A stretch of 64,000 bases of DNA. Source: Alphaproteobacteria bacterium (GTDB taxonomy: Bacteria > Pseudomonadota > Alphaproteobacteria > UBA8366 > Aestuariispiraceae). Numbering within the stretch: position 1 is the stretch's first letter; every line of letters begins with the position of its first letter. Of the stretch, positions 1 to 7,848 are shown in pieces. Under the pieces are notes generated by a model. It made no database searches. It saw nothing but the letters and a program-made list of their open reading frames with translations, and was not told where the DNA came from. A program made the translations under genes and the position numbers. Location: positions 124,001 to 188,000 of the forward strand of contig JANSXE010000004.1 in NCBI GenBank assembly GCA_024743195.1. Direction: 5' to 3'.

Positions 1-464
1 AGGCGCTCGCCGACCGCATCGCGGAGGCCTTCGCCGAGCGCATGCATGAGCGCGTGCGCCGCGAATTCTGGGGCTACGACCCGGCCGAAGCGCTCGCCAA
101 CGCGGATCTGATCGCCGAGCGCTATCGCGGAATCCGCCCCGCGCCCGGCTATCCGGCCTGCCCGGACCATCTGGAGAAGCGCATCCTGTTCGACCTGCTG
201 GACGGGCCGAAGAACGCCGGCGTCAGCCTGACGGAAAGCTGCGCCATGTGGCCGGCCGCCGCCGTCTCCGGCTTCTATTTCAGTCATCCGGAGGCGCGCT
301 ATTTCGGCGTCGGCCGCATCGGCCGCGATCAGGTGGAGGACTATGCGGCGCGCACCGGCCTGAGCCTGCAGGACGCCGAAACCTGGCTCTCCCCCAGCCT
401 CGCCTACACGCCGGAGCGCCGCACCGCGCCCGATCGCCCGGCGGACGCCCGCAAATCAGCTTAG
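1..464 (+). CDS. metH: Cobalamin-dependent methionine synthase, C-terminal part (partial)
   Basis: Only the 3' end is in the window; the frame is already open at base 3 and stops with TAG. The visible ~153 residues are the AdoMet-binding reactivation domain of MetH, which re-methylates oxidised cob(II)alamin using AdoMet and a flavodoxin-type electron donor. Seen directly: the helix ending [11 protein letters not shown], the motif [12 protein letters not shown] that binds AdoMet in this family, the [16 protein letters not shown] stretch, and [20 protein letters not shown] near the C-terminus. The enzyme makes methionine from homocysteine with 5-methyl-tetrahydrofolate in the cytoplasm. Whether the cobalamin and homocysteine domains are on the same polypeptide cannot be seen here; in some Alphaproteobacteria they are split. 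It has no obvious functional link to the bhc locus that follows. Confidence 0.93.
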   Translation, partial: ALADRIAEAFAERMHERVRREFWGYDPAEALANADLIAERYRGIRPAPGYPACPDHLEKRILFDLLDGPKNAGVSLTESCAMWPAAAVSGFYFSHPEARYFGVGRIGRDQVEDYAARTGLSLQDAETWLSPSLAYTPERRTAPDRPADARKSA

Positions 465-646
465 CGCGATCCGTGCGGGAAACCGCTCGGCCCTCGGGCG
501 CGTATAGCTTGATATGGGGGCGCAAACCGGGGAGCGGGGCTCATGCGTGACGTTATCAAGCTGGTGCGGCTCGGGGCCGTTCTGTTTCTTTCGACGCGAG
601 CCGACGGATCAGCCCGCCTGCGCAACGTCTGAGGGAGTCTGCCCGC

Positions 647-1564
647 CTACTCCGCTGCGTCGGGCTCCGCTGCGTCGGGCTCCGTGCGGCGGGCGGCGCG
701 CGGGCGGTTCGCCCGCTCGGGGCGGACGCCGCCGCTCAGGCTGGTGACTTCGTCCGCGGCGGCGCGCACCTTGGCGCCGATCGCCGCCAGATCGTGATCG
801 CCGAAGCGCACGGCGGGGCCGGAGACGGAGAGGCCGGCGACCGCCTCACCATGCACGTTGAAGATCGGGCTGGCGATGCAGCGCATGCCTTCGAAGCGCT
901 CCTCGTCGTCGACGGCCCAGCCGCGCGCGCGGGTCGTCTCCAGATCGGCGAACAACTCCGCCGGGGCGGTCAGCGTGTTGGCGGTGAATTCCGGCAGCCC
1001 GCGGCGCTGCAGGATGCGCTCCACCTCCGTCCGGCCGAACTCCGCCAGCAGCGCCTTGCCGATTCCGGAGGAGTGCATCGGCGCGCGCGTCCCGGCGCGG
1101 AAGAAGGCGCGCACCGGGTTCTGAGTGTCGACCTGGCTCAGGAACACGACCTCGCCGTCGTCATGGATCGCCAGATTGGCGGTCTCGCCCGTTTCCTGCA
1201 CCAGTCGGCGCATCACCTCGCGGCTGATCTCCACGACGCCGCCGCGTTGCACGAAGGCGCTGCCGATGCGAAAGGCCTCGACGCCGACGGACCATTCCTG
1301 GGTCGCCTCGTCGAAGCCCACGAGGCCGTGCACCTGAAGCGTCGCCAGGATGCGATAGGCGGACGACGGCGGCATGCCCACGCGCAACGCCAGATCGCTC
1401 AGCGTCGCCGAGCCGTCCTTGGCCAACAGCTTCAAGAGGTGAACCGCCCGGTCGAGCGCCTGCACGGTGCCGCCCTGCGTCTCCGGGGGCGCGCTGCGCG
1501 GGCGGCCGCGGGCGCGTTTCGCGGCCTGTGGGGGCTGGGCCGGCGGTTGCGGCGCGTCTTTCAT
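647..1564 (-). CDS. bhcR: IclR-family regulator of the beta-hydroxyaspartate cycle genes
   Basis: A 305-residue IclR-type regulator. Residues about 33-95 form the winged helix-turn-helix (VQALDRAVHLLKLLAKDG, then the recognition region MPPSSAYRILATLQ), and about 100-275 form the IclR effector domain (EERFEGMRCIASPIFN, VAGLSVSGPAVRF). It sits divergent to bhcABCD across a 229-bp AT-rich gap. In Paracoccus denitrificans the equivalent BhcR binds that gap and responds to glyoxylate; that assignment here is by family and synteny. The C-terminal tail is arginine-rich and ends in a short EPDAA repeat, coded by a tandem 15-bp DNA repeat near 648-680, probably a neutral expansion. The start at 1564 has an AAGGGA about 11 nt upstream. 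Family membership is certain, the specific role very likely. Confidence 0.88.
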   Translation of the reverse strand: MKDAPQPPAQPPQAAKRARGRPRSAPPETQGGTVQALDRAVHLLKLLAKDGSATLSDLALRVGMPPSSAYRILATLQVHGLVGFDEATQEWSVGVEAFRIGSAFVQRGGVVEISREVMRRLVQETGETANLAIHDDGEVVFLSQVDTQNPVRAFFRAGTRAPMHSSGIGKALLAEFGRTEVERILQRRGLPEFTANTLTAPAELFADLETTRARGWAVDDEERFEGMRCIASPIFNVHGEAVAGLSVSGPAVRFGDHDLAAIGAKVRAAADEVTSLSGGVRPERANRPRAARRTEPDAAEPDAAE

Positions 1565-1793
1565 CGGTCCGGCGTTCCCTTGCGTTTCGGTCGTTCATCC
1601 CTGCCCGACTCGCCGACTCAACTCAATGAAAAAAAGTTTCAATAAAATTCCATGCAGTCGCTTCGGAAAAATAAAACCTCGTAAAATCAATCTACAAAAG
1701 CAATTTTTCAAAAATCAGAAAAATTTTTCAAAAAAATTGCAATTTTTCGGCGAGCAGGTACCCTTCCCGTCATAACAAGCTGGAGGACGCGCC
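1565..1793. promoter_or_regulatory. Divergent bhcR/bhcA control region with IclR-type operator candidates
   Basis: The stretch 1618-1760 is strikingly A/T-rich against its GC-rich surroundings. At 1627-1641 is TGAAAAAAAGTTTCA, a 15-bp interrupted palindrome close to the consensus bound by IclR proteins (tGGAAAtnatTTCCa). At 1718-1729 is the perfect 12-bp palindrome GAAAAATTTTTC. The 10-mer GCAATTTTTC occurs twice, at 1700-1709 and 1739-1748. A GGAGG at about 1782 serves bhcA. BhcR control of this gap is expected from the described Paracoccus system; the exact sites are inference. Confidence 0.6.
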
Positions 1794-3008
1794 ATGACGC
1801 TCGGCAACCCCCTTTTCGCGGGCCAGAACCCGGTCTTCATTCCCGGGCCCACAAACATGCCGGATCGGCTGCGCGCGGCGATGGCGGTGCAGACGATGGA
1901 TCATCGGGCCCCGGACTTCGCCGATCTGCTGGGCCCTCTGCGCGCCGATCTGAAGCGGGTGTTCAAGACCGAGACCGGCGAGGTCGTGCTGTTCCCCGCG
2001 AGCGGCACGGGCGGCTGGGAGGCGTCGGTCACCAACACGCTGTCGCCCGGCGACACGGTGCTGGTGGCGCGCTACGGCATGTTCTCGCACCGTTGGATCG
2101 ACCTGTGCCAGCGTCACGGGCTGGCGGTCGAAGTGATCGACGTTCCCTGGGGCGAGGGGGCGCCGGCCGACCTGTTCCGCGAGCGTCTGGCCGCGGACGC
2201 CGATCACGCGATCAAGGCGGTTCTGGCGACCCACAACGAGACCGCGACCGGCGTGGTGAGCGACATCGCCGCGGTGCGCCGCGCCATCGACGCGGCCGAC
2301 CATCCGGCGATGCTTTATGTCGATTGCGTCAGCTCGCTCGCCTCGATGGACTTCCGGATGGACGCGTGGGGCGTGGATCTCGCCGTCACCGGCTCGCAGA
2401 AGGGCTTCATGCTGGCCACCGGGCTCGCGATCGTCGGGATCAGCCGGAAGGCGCTCGCGGCGATGGAGACGGCGGCTTGCCCGCGCTGCTTCTTCGACTT
2501 CCGCGACATGCTGGCCGCCAACGCCAAGGGCGGCTATCCCTACACCCCGGCGCTGCAGCTTCTGGTCGGGCTGCGCGACAGCACCGACCTGCTGCTGGCA
2601 GAGGGACTCGACGCGGTCTTCGCGCGCCATCATCGCATCGCCGAGGGCGTGCGCAGGGCGGTCAGCGCCTGGGGCCTCGCGCTGTGCGCCAAGCGCCCGG
2701 AACTGCAATCGGACACGGTGAGCGCGATTCTCACCCCGCCCGGTTTCGACAGTGAGGCGCTGACCAACCACGCCTATGCGCGCTACGGCGTCTCGTTCGG
2801 GGTCGGGCTCGGCCAGATGGCGGGCAAGGCCTTCCGCATCGGCCATCTGGGCGCGATGACGGACGTGACGGCCTTGGCCGGCCTTGCGGCGATCGAGATG
2901 GCGATGCGCGATCTGGACTATCCGATCCAGCTCGGCGCGGGCGTGGCCGCGGCCCAGGAGTACTATCGCGCGACCGCCGGCGAGACCGCGGCCCGGGCGG
3001 CCGCCTGA
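1794..3008 (+). CDS. bhcA: Aspartate-glyoxylate aminotransferase (BHAC enzyme 1)
   Basis: A 404-residue class V aminotransferase of the serine-glyoxylate type. It opens with the family's FIPGPTNMPDRLR motif and carries the PLP-binding lysine K203 in TGSQKGFMLATG, preceded by YVDCVSSLASMDFRMD. In the beta-hydroxyaspartate cycle BhcA transfers the amino group of aspartate to glyoxylate, giving glycine and oxaloacetate. A serine-glyoxylate aminotransferase could not be excluded from sequence alone, but its place as first gene of bhcABCD next to an IclR regulator settles the call. A good Shine-Dalgarno (ctggagg) lies 8 nt before the ATG. It is the promoter-proximal gene of a four-gene operon. Confidence 0.92.
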   Translation: MTLGNPLFAGQNPVFIPGPTNMPDRLRAAMAVQTMDHRAPDFADLLGPLRADLKRVFKTETGEVVLFPASGTGGWEASVTNTLSPGDTVLVARYGMFSHRWIDLCQRHGLAVEVIDVPWGEGAPADLFRERLAADADHAIKAVLATHNETATGVVSDIAAVRRAIDAADHPAMLYVDCVSSLASMDFRMDAWGVDLAVTGSQKGFMLATGLAIVGISRKALAAMETAACPRCFFDFRDMLAANAKGGYPYTPALQLLVGLRDSTDLLLAEGLDAVFARHHRIAEGVRRAVSAWGLALCAKRPELQSDTVSAILTPPGFDSEALTNHAYARYGVSFGVGLGQMAGKAFRIGHLGAMTDVTALAGLAAIEMAMRDLDYPIQLGAGVAAAQEYYRATAGETAARAAA

Positions 3009-3062
3009 CGCGACCGCATCGCGGACAAGACACGGGAGACGCCAATGTTCGGAGGCGACGTC

Positions 3063-4016
3063 ATGGAAATCCCAAGCTTCGAGGATGTGAAGGCCGCGCA
3101 CGCGCGCATCAAGCCCTACATCCACCGCACGCCGGTGCTGACCTCGAGCTATTTCAACGAGCTGAGCGGCGCCGAGCTGTTCTTCAAGTGCGAGAACTTC
3201 CAGAAAGCCGGCGCCTTCAAGGTCCGCGGCGCCTGCAACGCGGTCTTCGGCCTCAGCGACGAGATGGCCGCCAAGGGCGTCGCCACGCACTCGTCGGGCA
3301 ATCATGCGCTGTCGCTCTCCTATGCCGCGGGGCGCCGCGGAATTCCGGTGACGGTGGTGATGCCGCGCACTGCGCCGGCGGCCAAGAAGGCGGCCGTGCG
3401 CGGCTATGGCGGCCGGATCGTGGAGTGCGAGCCCTCCACCTCCTCGCGCGAGGCGGTCTTCGCCGAGGTGGTGGCCGAGACGGGCGCCGAGTTCGTGCAC
3501 CCCTATAACGACCCGCGCGTGATCGCCGGGCAGGGCACCTGCTCGCTCGAGCTGACCGAGCAGGTCGAAGGGCTGGACTCCGTCATCGCCCCGATCGGCG
3601 GCGGCGGCATGGTGTCGGGCACGTGCCTGACGCTCTCCAGCATCGCGCCGCAGATGAAGATCTACGCGGCCGAGCCGAAGAACGCGGACGACGCCTACCG
3701 CTCCTTCAAGGCGGGCCGCATCATCGCGGACGACGCGCCGCAGACGGTGGCCGACGGCTTGAAGGTGCCGCTCAAGGACCTCACCTGGCATTTCGTATCG
3801 CGCTATGTCAGCGACATCTTCACCGCGACCGAAGACGAGATCGTCGACGCGATGAAGCTGACTTGGGAGCGCATGAAAATCGTGATCGAGCCGAGCTGCG
3901 CCGTGCCGCTGGCGGTGATCCTGAAGAACAAGGACGTCTTCGCCGGCCAGCGCGTCGGCGTGATCATCACCGGCGGCAATGTCGATCTCGACCGGCTGCC
4001 TTGGCTCGCCCGTTGA
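3063..4016 (+). CDS. bhcB: beta-Hydroxyaspartate dehydratase (BHAC enzyme 3)
   Basis: A 317-residue fold-type II PLP enzyme of the serine/threonine dehydratase family. The PLP lysine is K53 in GAFKVRG, the substrate loop is THSSGNHA, and the phosphate-binding glycine loop is IGGGGMVSGT. BhcB dehydrates erythro-beta-hydroxyaspartate to iminosuccinate. I chose ATG 3063 (MEIPSFEDVKAAH) because related proteins begin there and GGAGG lies 7 nt before it; ATG 3045, six codons upstream and also preceded by GGGAG, is a real alternative. Sequence alone would also allow threonine dehydratase or serine racemase; the operon decides. The gap to bhcC is 29 bp. Confidence 0.92.
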   Translation: MEIPSFEDVKAAHARIKPYIHRTPVLTSSYFNELSGAELFFKCENFQKAGAFKVRGACNAVFGLSDEMAAKGVATHSSGNHALSLSYAAGRRGIPVTVVMPRTAPAAKKAAVRGYGGRIVECEPSTSSREAVFAEVVAETGAEFVHPYNDPRVIAGQGTCSLELTEQVEGLDSVIAPIGGGGMVSGTCLTLSSIAPQMKIYAAEPKNADDAYRSFKAGRIIADDAPQTVADGLKVPLKDLTWHFVSRYVSDIFTATEDEIVDAMKLTWERMKIVIEPSCAVPLAVILKNKDVFAGQRVGVIITGGNVDLDRLPWLAR

Positions 4017-4045
4017 ACGACCTCACGCATTAGGGAGACGAAACC

Positions 4046-5218
4046 ATGACCCTGCAGAAGAAGCGCGCCGACCTGGAGACGCTCGAGGTCGGCTATGACG
4101 TGCCCGCCCTCGTCGGCATGGACGAGGCGGACATCCAGACGCCTTGCCTGATCGTCGATCTCGACGCGTTCGAGCGCAATGTGAAGAAAATGCGCGACGT
4201 CGCCCATCAGATGGGCGTGCGTCACCGGGTGCACGGCAAGATGCACAAGTCGGCCGACGTCGCCCACTATCAGATCGAGGAAGGCGACGCCTGCGGCGTC
4301 TGCTGCCAGAAGGTCTCCGAGGCCGAGGCCTTCGCGCGCGCCGGCGTCAAGGACGTGCTCGTCTCCAACCAGGTGCGCGACCCGGCCAAGATCGACCGGC
4401 TGGCCCGCCTGCCGAAGCTCGGCGCCCGCACGATCTGCTGCGTCGACGACATCGAGAATGTGGCCGACCTCTCGGCGGGCGCGCAGGCGCATGGGACCGA
4501 GATCGAGTGTCTGGTCGAGATCGACTGCGGCGCCGGGCGCTGCGGCGTGACCAAGACCGAGGACGTGGTCGCCATCGCCAAGGCGATCGACGCGGCGCCG
4601 GGCCTGAAGTTCTCCGGCCTGCAGGCCTATCAGGGCGCCATGCAGCACATGGACAAGTACGAGGACCGCAAGGCGAAGATCGACATTGCGGTCGCCATGG
4701 TGAAGGACGCCGTCGACGCGCTGAAGGCCGAAGAGCTCGCGTGCGACATCGTCGGCGGCGGCGGCACCGGCTCCTACTATTTCGAGGGCAATTCCGGCGT
4801 CTACAACGAGTTGCAGTGCGGCTCCTACGCCTTCATGGACGCGGATTACGGCCGCATCCTCGACAAGGACGGCAAGCGCATCGACCAGGGGGAGTGGGAG
4901 AACGCGCTGTTCATCCTCACCTCGGTCATGAGCCACGCCAAGGCCGACAAGGCGATCTGCGACGCCGGCCTGAAGGCCCAGTCGGTCGACAGCGGCCTGC
5001 CGGTGATTTTCGGGCGCGACGACGTCGAATACGTCAAATGCTCGGACGAGCACGGCGTGATCGCGGATCCGAAGGGCGTGCTCAAGGTCAACGACAAGCT
5101 GCGTCTCGTGCCCGGGCACTGCGATCCGACCTGCAATGTGCACGACTGGTATGTCGGCGTGCGCAACGGCAAGGTCGAGACGCTGTGGCCGATCACGGCG
5201 CGCGGCAAGGCCTATTGA
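4046..5218 (+). CDS. bhcC: beta-Hydroxyaspartate aldolase (BHAC enzyme 2)
   Basis: A 390-residue fold-type III PLP enzyme of the D-threonine aldolase/alanine racemase-like family. The N-terminal barrel carries the Schiff-base lysine in RVHGKMHK (residues 61-68, most likely K65), and the C-terminal beta domain has GHCDPTCNVHDW, which aligns with the His/Asp metal site of D-threonine aldolases. BhcC condenses glycine with a second glyoxylate to beta-hydroxyaspartate, the carbon-carbon bond-forming step of the cycle. The start has GGGAGACG upstream. The product is used directly by BhcB, coded just before it. Confidence 0.92.
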   Translation: MTLQKKRADLETLEVGYDVPALVGMDEADIQTPCLIVDLDAFERNVKKMRDVAHQMGVRHRVHGKMHKSADVAHYQIEEGDACGVCCQKVSEAEAFARAGVKDVLVSNQVRDPAKIDRLARLPKLGARTICCVDDIENVADLSAGAQAHGTEIECLVEIDCGAGRCGVTKTEDVVAIAKAIDAAPGLKFSGLQAYQGAMQHMDKYEDRKAKIDIAVAMVKDAVDALKAEELACDIVGGGGTGSYYFEGNSGVYNELQCGSYAFMDADYGRILDKDGKRIDQGEWENALFILTSVMSHAKADKAICDAGLKAQSVDSGLPVIFGRDDVEYVKCSDEHGVIADPKGVLKVNDKLRLVPGHCDPTCNVHDWYVGVRNGKVETLWPITARGKAY

Positions 5219-5231
5219 GCGCCGACGCCCG

Positions 5232-6197
5232 ATGCTGATCGTTTCCGAGGAGACCTGCCGCGAGGTCGTCGGCCGCGCCGACGCCTTCGCGGCGGTCGAG
5301 CAGGTGTTCGCCGCGATGGCGCGCGGCGACGCCTATAATTTCCCCGTCGTGCGCGAGGCGATCGGCTGGGCCGACGCCCTCTACGGCTTCAAGTCGGGCT
5401 TCGACAAGGCCGGTCAGACGCTCGGCGTGAAGTCCGGCGGCTACTGGCCGCACAATGGCGGGAAAGGGCTGACCAACCATCAGTCGACGGTGTTCCTGTT
5501 CGATCCCGACACGGGGCGCTGCACGGCGCTGGTCGCCGGCAACTACCTGACCGCGGCGCGCACCGCGGCCTCCAGCGCCGTCTCTATCGCCCATCTGGCG
5601 CGTAAGGACGCCAAGGTGCTGGGCATGCTGGGCGCCGGGCATCAGGCCGGCTTCCAGCTGCGCGCGGCGGTCGAGCAGCGGGACTTCGAGAAGGTCGTCG
5701 CCTGGAACTACCATCCGGAGATGCTGCCGACGCTGCAGGCGGTCGCCGAGGAGATCGGCCTGCCCTTCGAGGCGGTCGATCGCGAGCGCCTCGGCGCGGA
5801 GGCGGACGTGATCATCACCATCTCCTCCGCCTTCGAGCCGCAGTTGATGCGCGACTGGATCAAGCCGGGGACGCATCTGGCCTGTATGGGCACCGACACC
5901 AAGGGCAAGCAGGAGGTCGATCCGGCGCTGCTCGCCGCGGCGAGCGTCTTCACCGACGAGGTCGCCCAATCGATCTCGATCGGCGAGGCGCAGCACGCCG
6001 TCGCCGCCGGCCTGATCGAGGAGGCCGCCGTCACCCCGATCGGCGCGGTGATCGCGGGCGAGCACCCCGGCCGCACCTCCGACGACGAGATCACGCTCTT
6101 CGACGGCACCGGCGTGGGGTTGCAGGATCTCGCCGTCGCCGCCGTGGCGGCGCGCGAGGCCGAGCGGCTGGGCAAGGCGCAGACGGCGACGCTCTAG
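5232..6197 (+). CDS. bhcD: Iminosuccinate reductase (BHAC enzyme 4)
   Basis: A 321-residue member of the ornithine cyclodeaminase/mu-crystallin family, with the dinucleotide-binding loop VLGMLGAGHQAG and the downstream MGTDTKGKQEVDP and FDGTGVGLQDLA motifs. BhcD reduces iminosuccinate to L-aspartate with NADH, regenerating the amino donor for BhcA, so the cycle nets oxaloacetate from two glyoxylates. The frame is open further upstream, but ATG 5232 (MLIVSEETC) matches the family N-terminus. It lies 13 nt after the bhcC stop with no clear Shine-Dalgarno, suggesting translational coupling. Last gene of the operon. Confidence 0.92.
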   Translation: MLIVSEETCREVVGRADAFAAVEQVFAAMARGDAYNFPVVREAIGWADALYGFKSGFDKAGQTLGVKSGGYWPHNGGKGLTNHQSTVFLFDPDTGRCTALVAGNYLTAARTAASSAVSIAHLARKDAKVLGMLGAGHQAGFQLRAAVEQRDFEKVVAWNYHPEMLPTLQAVAEEIGLPFEAVDRERLGAEADVIITISSAFEPQLMRDWIKPGTHLACMGTDTKGKQEVDPALLAAASVFTDEVAQSISIGEAQHAVAAGLIEEAAVTPIGAVIAGEHPGRTSDDEITLFDGTGVGLQDLAVAAVAAREAERLGKAQTATL

Positions 6198-6279
6198 CGC
6201 GAGCGCCGGCGCCCTCTTGCATCGCTCCGCCCCCTGCGGTGAGAATGCGGCGAACGGTGGCTCGTGTGGGGGGGGCGGC

Positions 6280-6783
6280 ATGCCGCTGCGCAGTTTGGAA
6301 GACATCGTCGCGGAGCCGGTTCGCGAGGGGCATCGCTACTGGCGGAGCCTGTGCGACGGGGAGCGCTTGCCCGCGCGCGCCAACATCGATCCGGCCGACA
6401 TTCCGGCCTTGCTCCCCTATGTCGTGCTGAGCGAGGTGCGGCGGGACCCGCTCACCATCGCCTACCGGCTGGTGGGGACGGCGGTGGCGGAATTGAACGG
6501 CCTCGACTTCACGGGCTATGAACTTAACCAGGGGGTCGAGGATCCGCGGTGGCGCTCTTACTGGTGGCGGGCCTACGAACGGGCGATCGGTGAGGGCGTT
6601 CCGGTCTTCGGCGCGGACAGCTATGCGTACCGGGATCGCAGTTTCGTCGACTTCGAATGGTGCCTCCTGCCGCTGGCCTCCGACGGACGTCGCGTCGACC
6701 GGCTGTTCGAAATCGAAGCGGGGCTGAGCCGTCCCTTGGCCGGGGCCGGTGCGCCGCGCCTAGTGACCCAGGGCGCCAGCTGA
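6280..6783 (+). CDS. PAS-domain protein (PAS_5/DUF1488-like small sensor)
   Basis: A 167-residue soluble protein of the small alphaproteobacterial single-PAS family: RYWRSLCDGERLPARANIDPADIPALLPYVVLSEV, then a PAS core (YRLVGTAVAELNGLDFTGYEL) and a C-terminal strand FEWCLLPLASDGRRVDRLF. The family often lacks an output domain and its ligand is unknown. I preferred ATG 6280, which follows a G-rich Shine-Dalgarno, over an in-frame ATG at 6217. A second, more distant member of the same family lies at 54576-55172. It stands alone between bhcD and a convergent membrane gene. Confidence 0.7.
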   Translation: MPLRSLEDIVAEPVREGHRYWRSLCDGERLPARANIDPADIPALLPYVVLSEVRRDPLTIAYRLVGTAVAELNGLDFTGYELNQGVEDPRWRSYWWRAYERAIGEGVPVFGADSYAYRDRSFVDFEWCLLPLASDGRRVDRLFEIEAGLSRPLAGAGAPRLVTQGAS

Positions 6784-6796
6784 CGGACGGCGCGCG

Positions 6797-7267
6797 TCAC
6801 AGATCGACGAAGCCGATCATCCGCCCACAGACCAGCGCCCCCACCCAGCAGGCGAGCGAGAGCAGGGCGCGGCGGCGCAGTTGCGCGCTCGCGACGCCGG
6901 ATAGCGCCAGTCCCCACCGCCGATGCAGCGCCAGCGCCGAGCCGGCCCCGAACAGCACCAGCGCCAGCTTCGCCTGAACCAGAGGGTGGGAGAGATAGGC
7001 CCCCGCGCGCACCGACAACAACATCAGCCCCGTCGTCGCGGCCAGCGCCAGACCCGCGGCGGCGACCGGCGTCAGCACCCGGGCCAGCGTCTCGACCGGG
7101 ACCGACCGCCAGACGCCGAGCAGCCGAAGGTCGAGCGGGACGATCGCGCCCACCAGAAGCGCCAGGCCCAAGATGTGCGCCGCATTGACGGCCGCATAGC
7201 TCCATCGCCCCCCGCGCAGGGTCTCCGCCAGCGGGCTCGCCTCCAAGGCGGCGGTCAGCGCCTCCAT
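6797..7267 (-). CDS. Four-helix membrane protein, DUF6644/DUF2214-like
   Basis: A 156-residue hydrophobic protein with four predicted membrane helices, starting roughly at residues 25 (YAAVNAAHILGLALLVGAIV), 65, 100 and 135. The N-terminal AAHILGLALLVGAIVPLDLRLLG pattern resembles DUF6644/DUF2214 proteins. Function is unknown. It is next to, and in the same direction as, the DUF6152-like exported protein, an association seen repeatedly in Alphaproteobacteria, so the two probably act together at the inner membrane/periplasm. The gap to the upstream gene is 21 bp. Confidence 0.6.
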   Translation of the reverse strand: MEALTAALEASPLAETLRGGRWSYAAVNAAHILGLALLVGAIVPLDLRLLGVWRSVPVETLARVLTPVAAAGLALAATTGLMLLSVRAGAYLSHPLVQAKLALVLFGAGSALALHRRWGLALSGVASAQLRRRALLSLACWVGALVCGRMIGFVDL

Positions 7268-7288
7268 CCCCGCTCGGCCGCCTCCGCC

Positions 7289-7681
7289 TCAGTCGCGGCG
7301 CGGATAGAGGTCGTATTCGCGCTCCCCGAGATAGAGGCGCTCGACCTTCAGGCGCTTGTCGGCGATGTCGGCGGCCGGCTCCCCGACCGCGCGGATTTCG
7401 ACGCCGGGGGCGAGATCGCCGTCGTTCAGTCCGGCGCGCTCGTTGCGCCAGGGCTGGCCGACCTCGACCGTCCAGCGCTCGCCGTCGACATCGACGATCA
7501 GGATCCCATGCGGGTTGCCGAGGCGCGCCTCGACGATCACGCCGGTCAGTTCGATGTTGCCGCCCGTGGTCCAGGCCCAGCCATGGTGGGCCCGCGCCGC
7601 GCCCGCCGCCGCGACCAGCGCCGCCGCGAGCGTCAACGCCGCCAGGACGCGCAGGCTCTCTCGTCGTCCAGGGAGGGTCAT
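7289..7681 (-). CDS. Exported DUF6152-like protein
   Basis: A 130-residue protein with a clear Sec signal peptide: RRESLR, then a hydrophobic run of alanine/leucine, then AGAARA before HHGWAW, where cleavage is expected. The mature part begins with the AHHGW motif and continues GGNIELTGVIVEARLGNPHG, typical of DUF6152. It probably forms a small beta-rich periplasmic protein. The function is not known; it is sometimes near copper- or heme-related membrane genes, which I do not see here. ATG 7681 is preceded by AAGGAG at good spacing and fits the signal peptide; the open frame upstream (to 7816) lacks one. Confidence 0.68.
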   Translation of the reverse strand: MTLPGRRESLRVLAALTLAAALVAAAGAARAHHGWAWTTGGNIELTGVIVEARLGNPHGILIVDVDGERWTVEVGQPWRNERAGLNDGDLAPGVEIRAVGEPAADIADKRLKVERLYLGEREYDLYPRRD

Positions 7682-7848
7682 GTCAGCCGTCTCCTTCTCG
7701 CCGGTCAGTCGCGCCGCCCCACTCAGATAGGGTGTGCGGTCCCCACGGCCAAGCGGGGGATGCGCGACGCGGCCGGTCGGTCTAAGGTCGCCGCGGGGCC
7801 GGAAGCGCCGCCCCACCCCGCCGGACGTCGAAAGGACGCGAGGCCCCG

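Noticed and set aside
543-632. 29-codon ORF after metH with a GGGGAG before the ATG
   Set aside because: Too short and without recognisable sequence; a chance start in GC-rich DNA is likelier.
1770-3791. Long minus-strand reading frame of 673 codons across bhcA and bhcB
   Set aside because: It lies opposite two well-conserved genes, shows low-complexity Arg/His/Leu composition and is a typical GC-rich antisense shadow.
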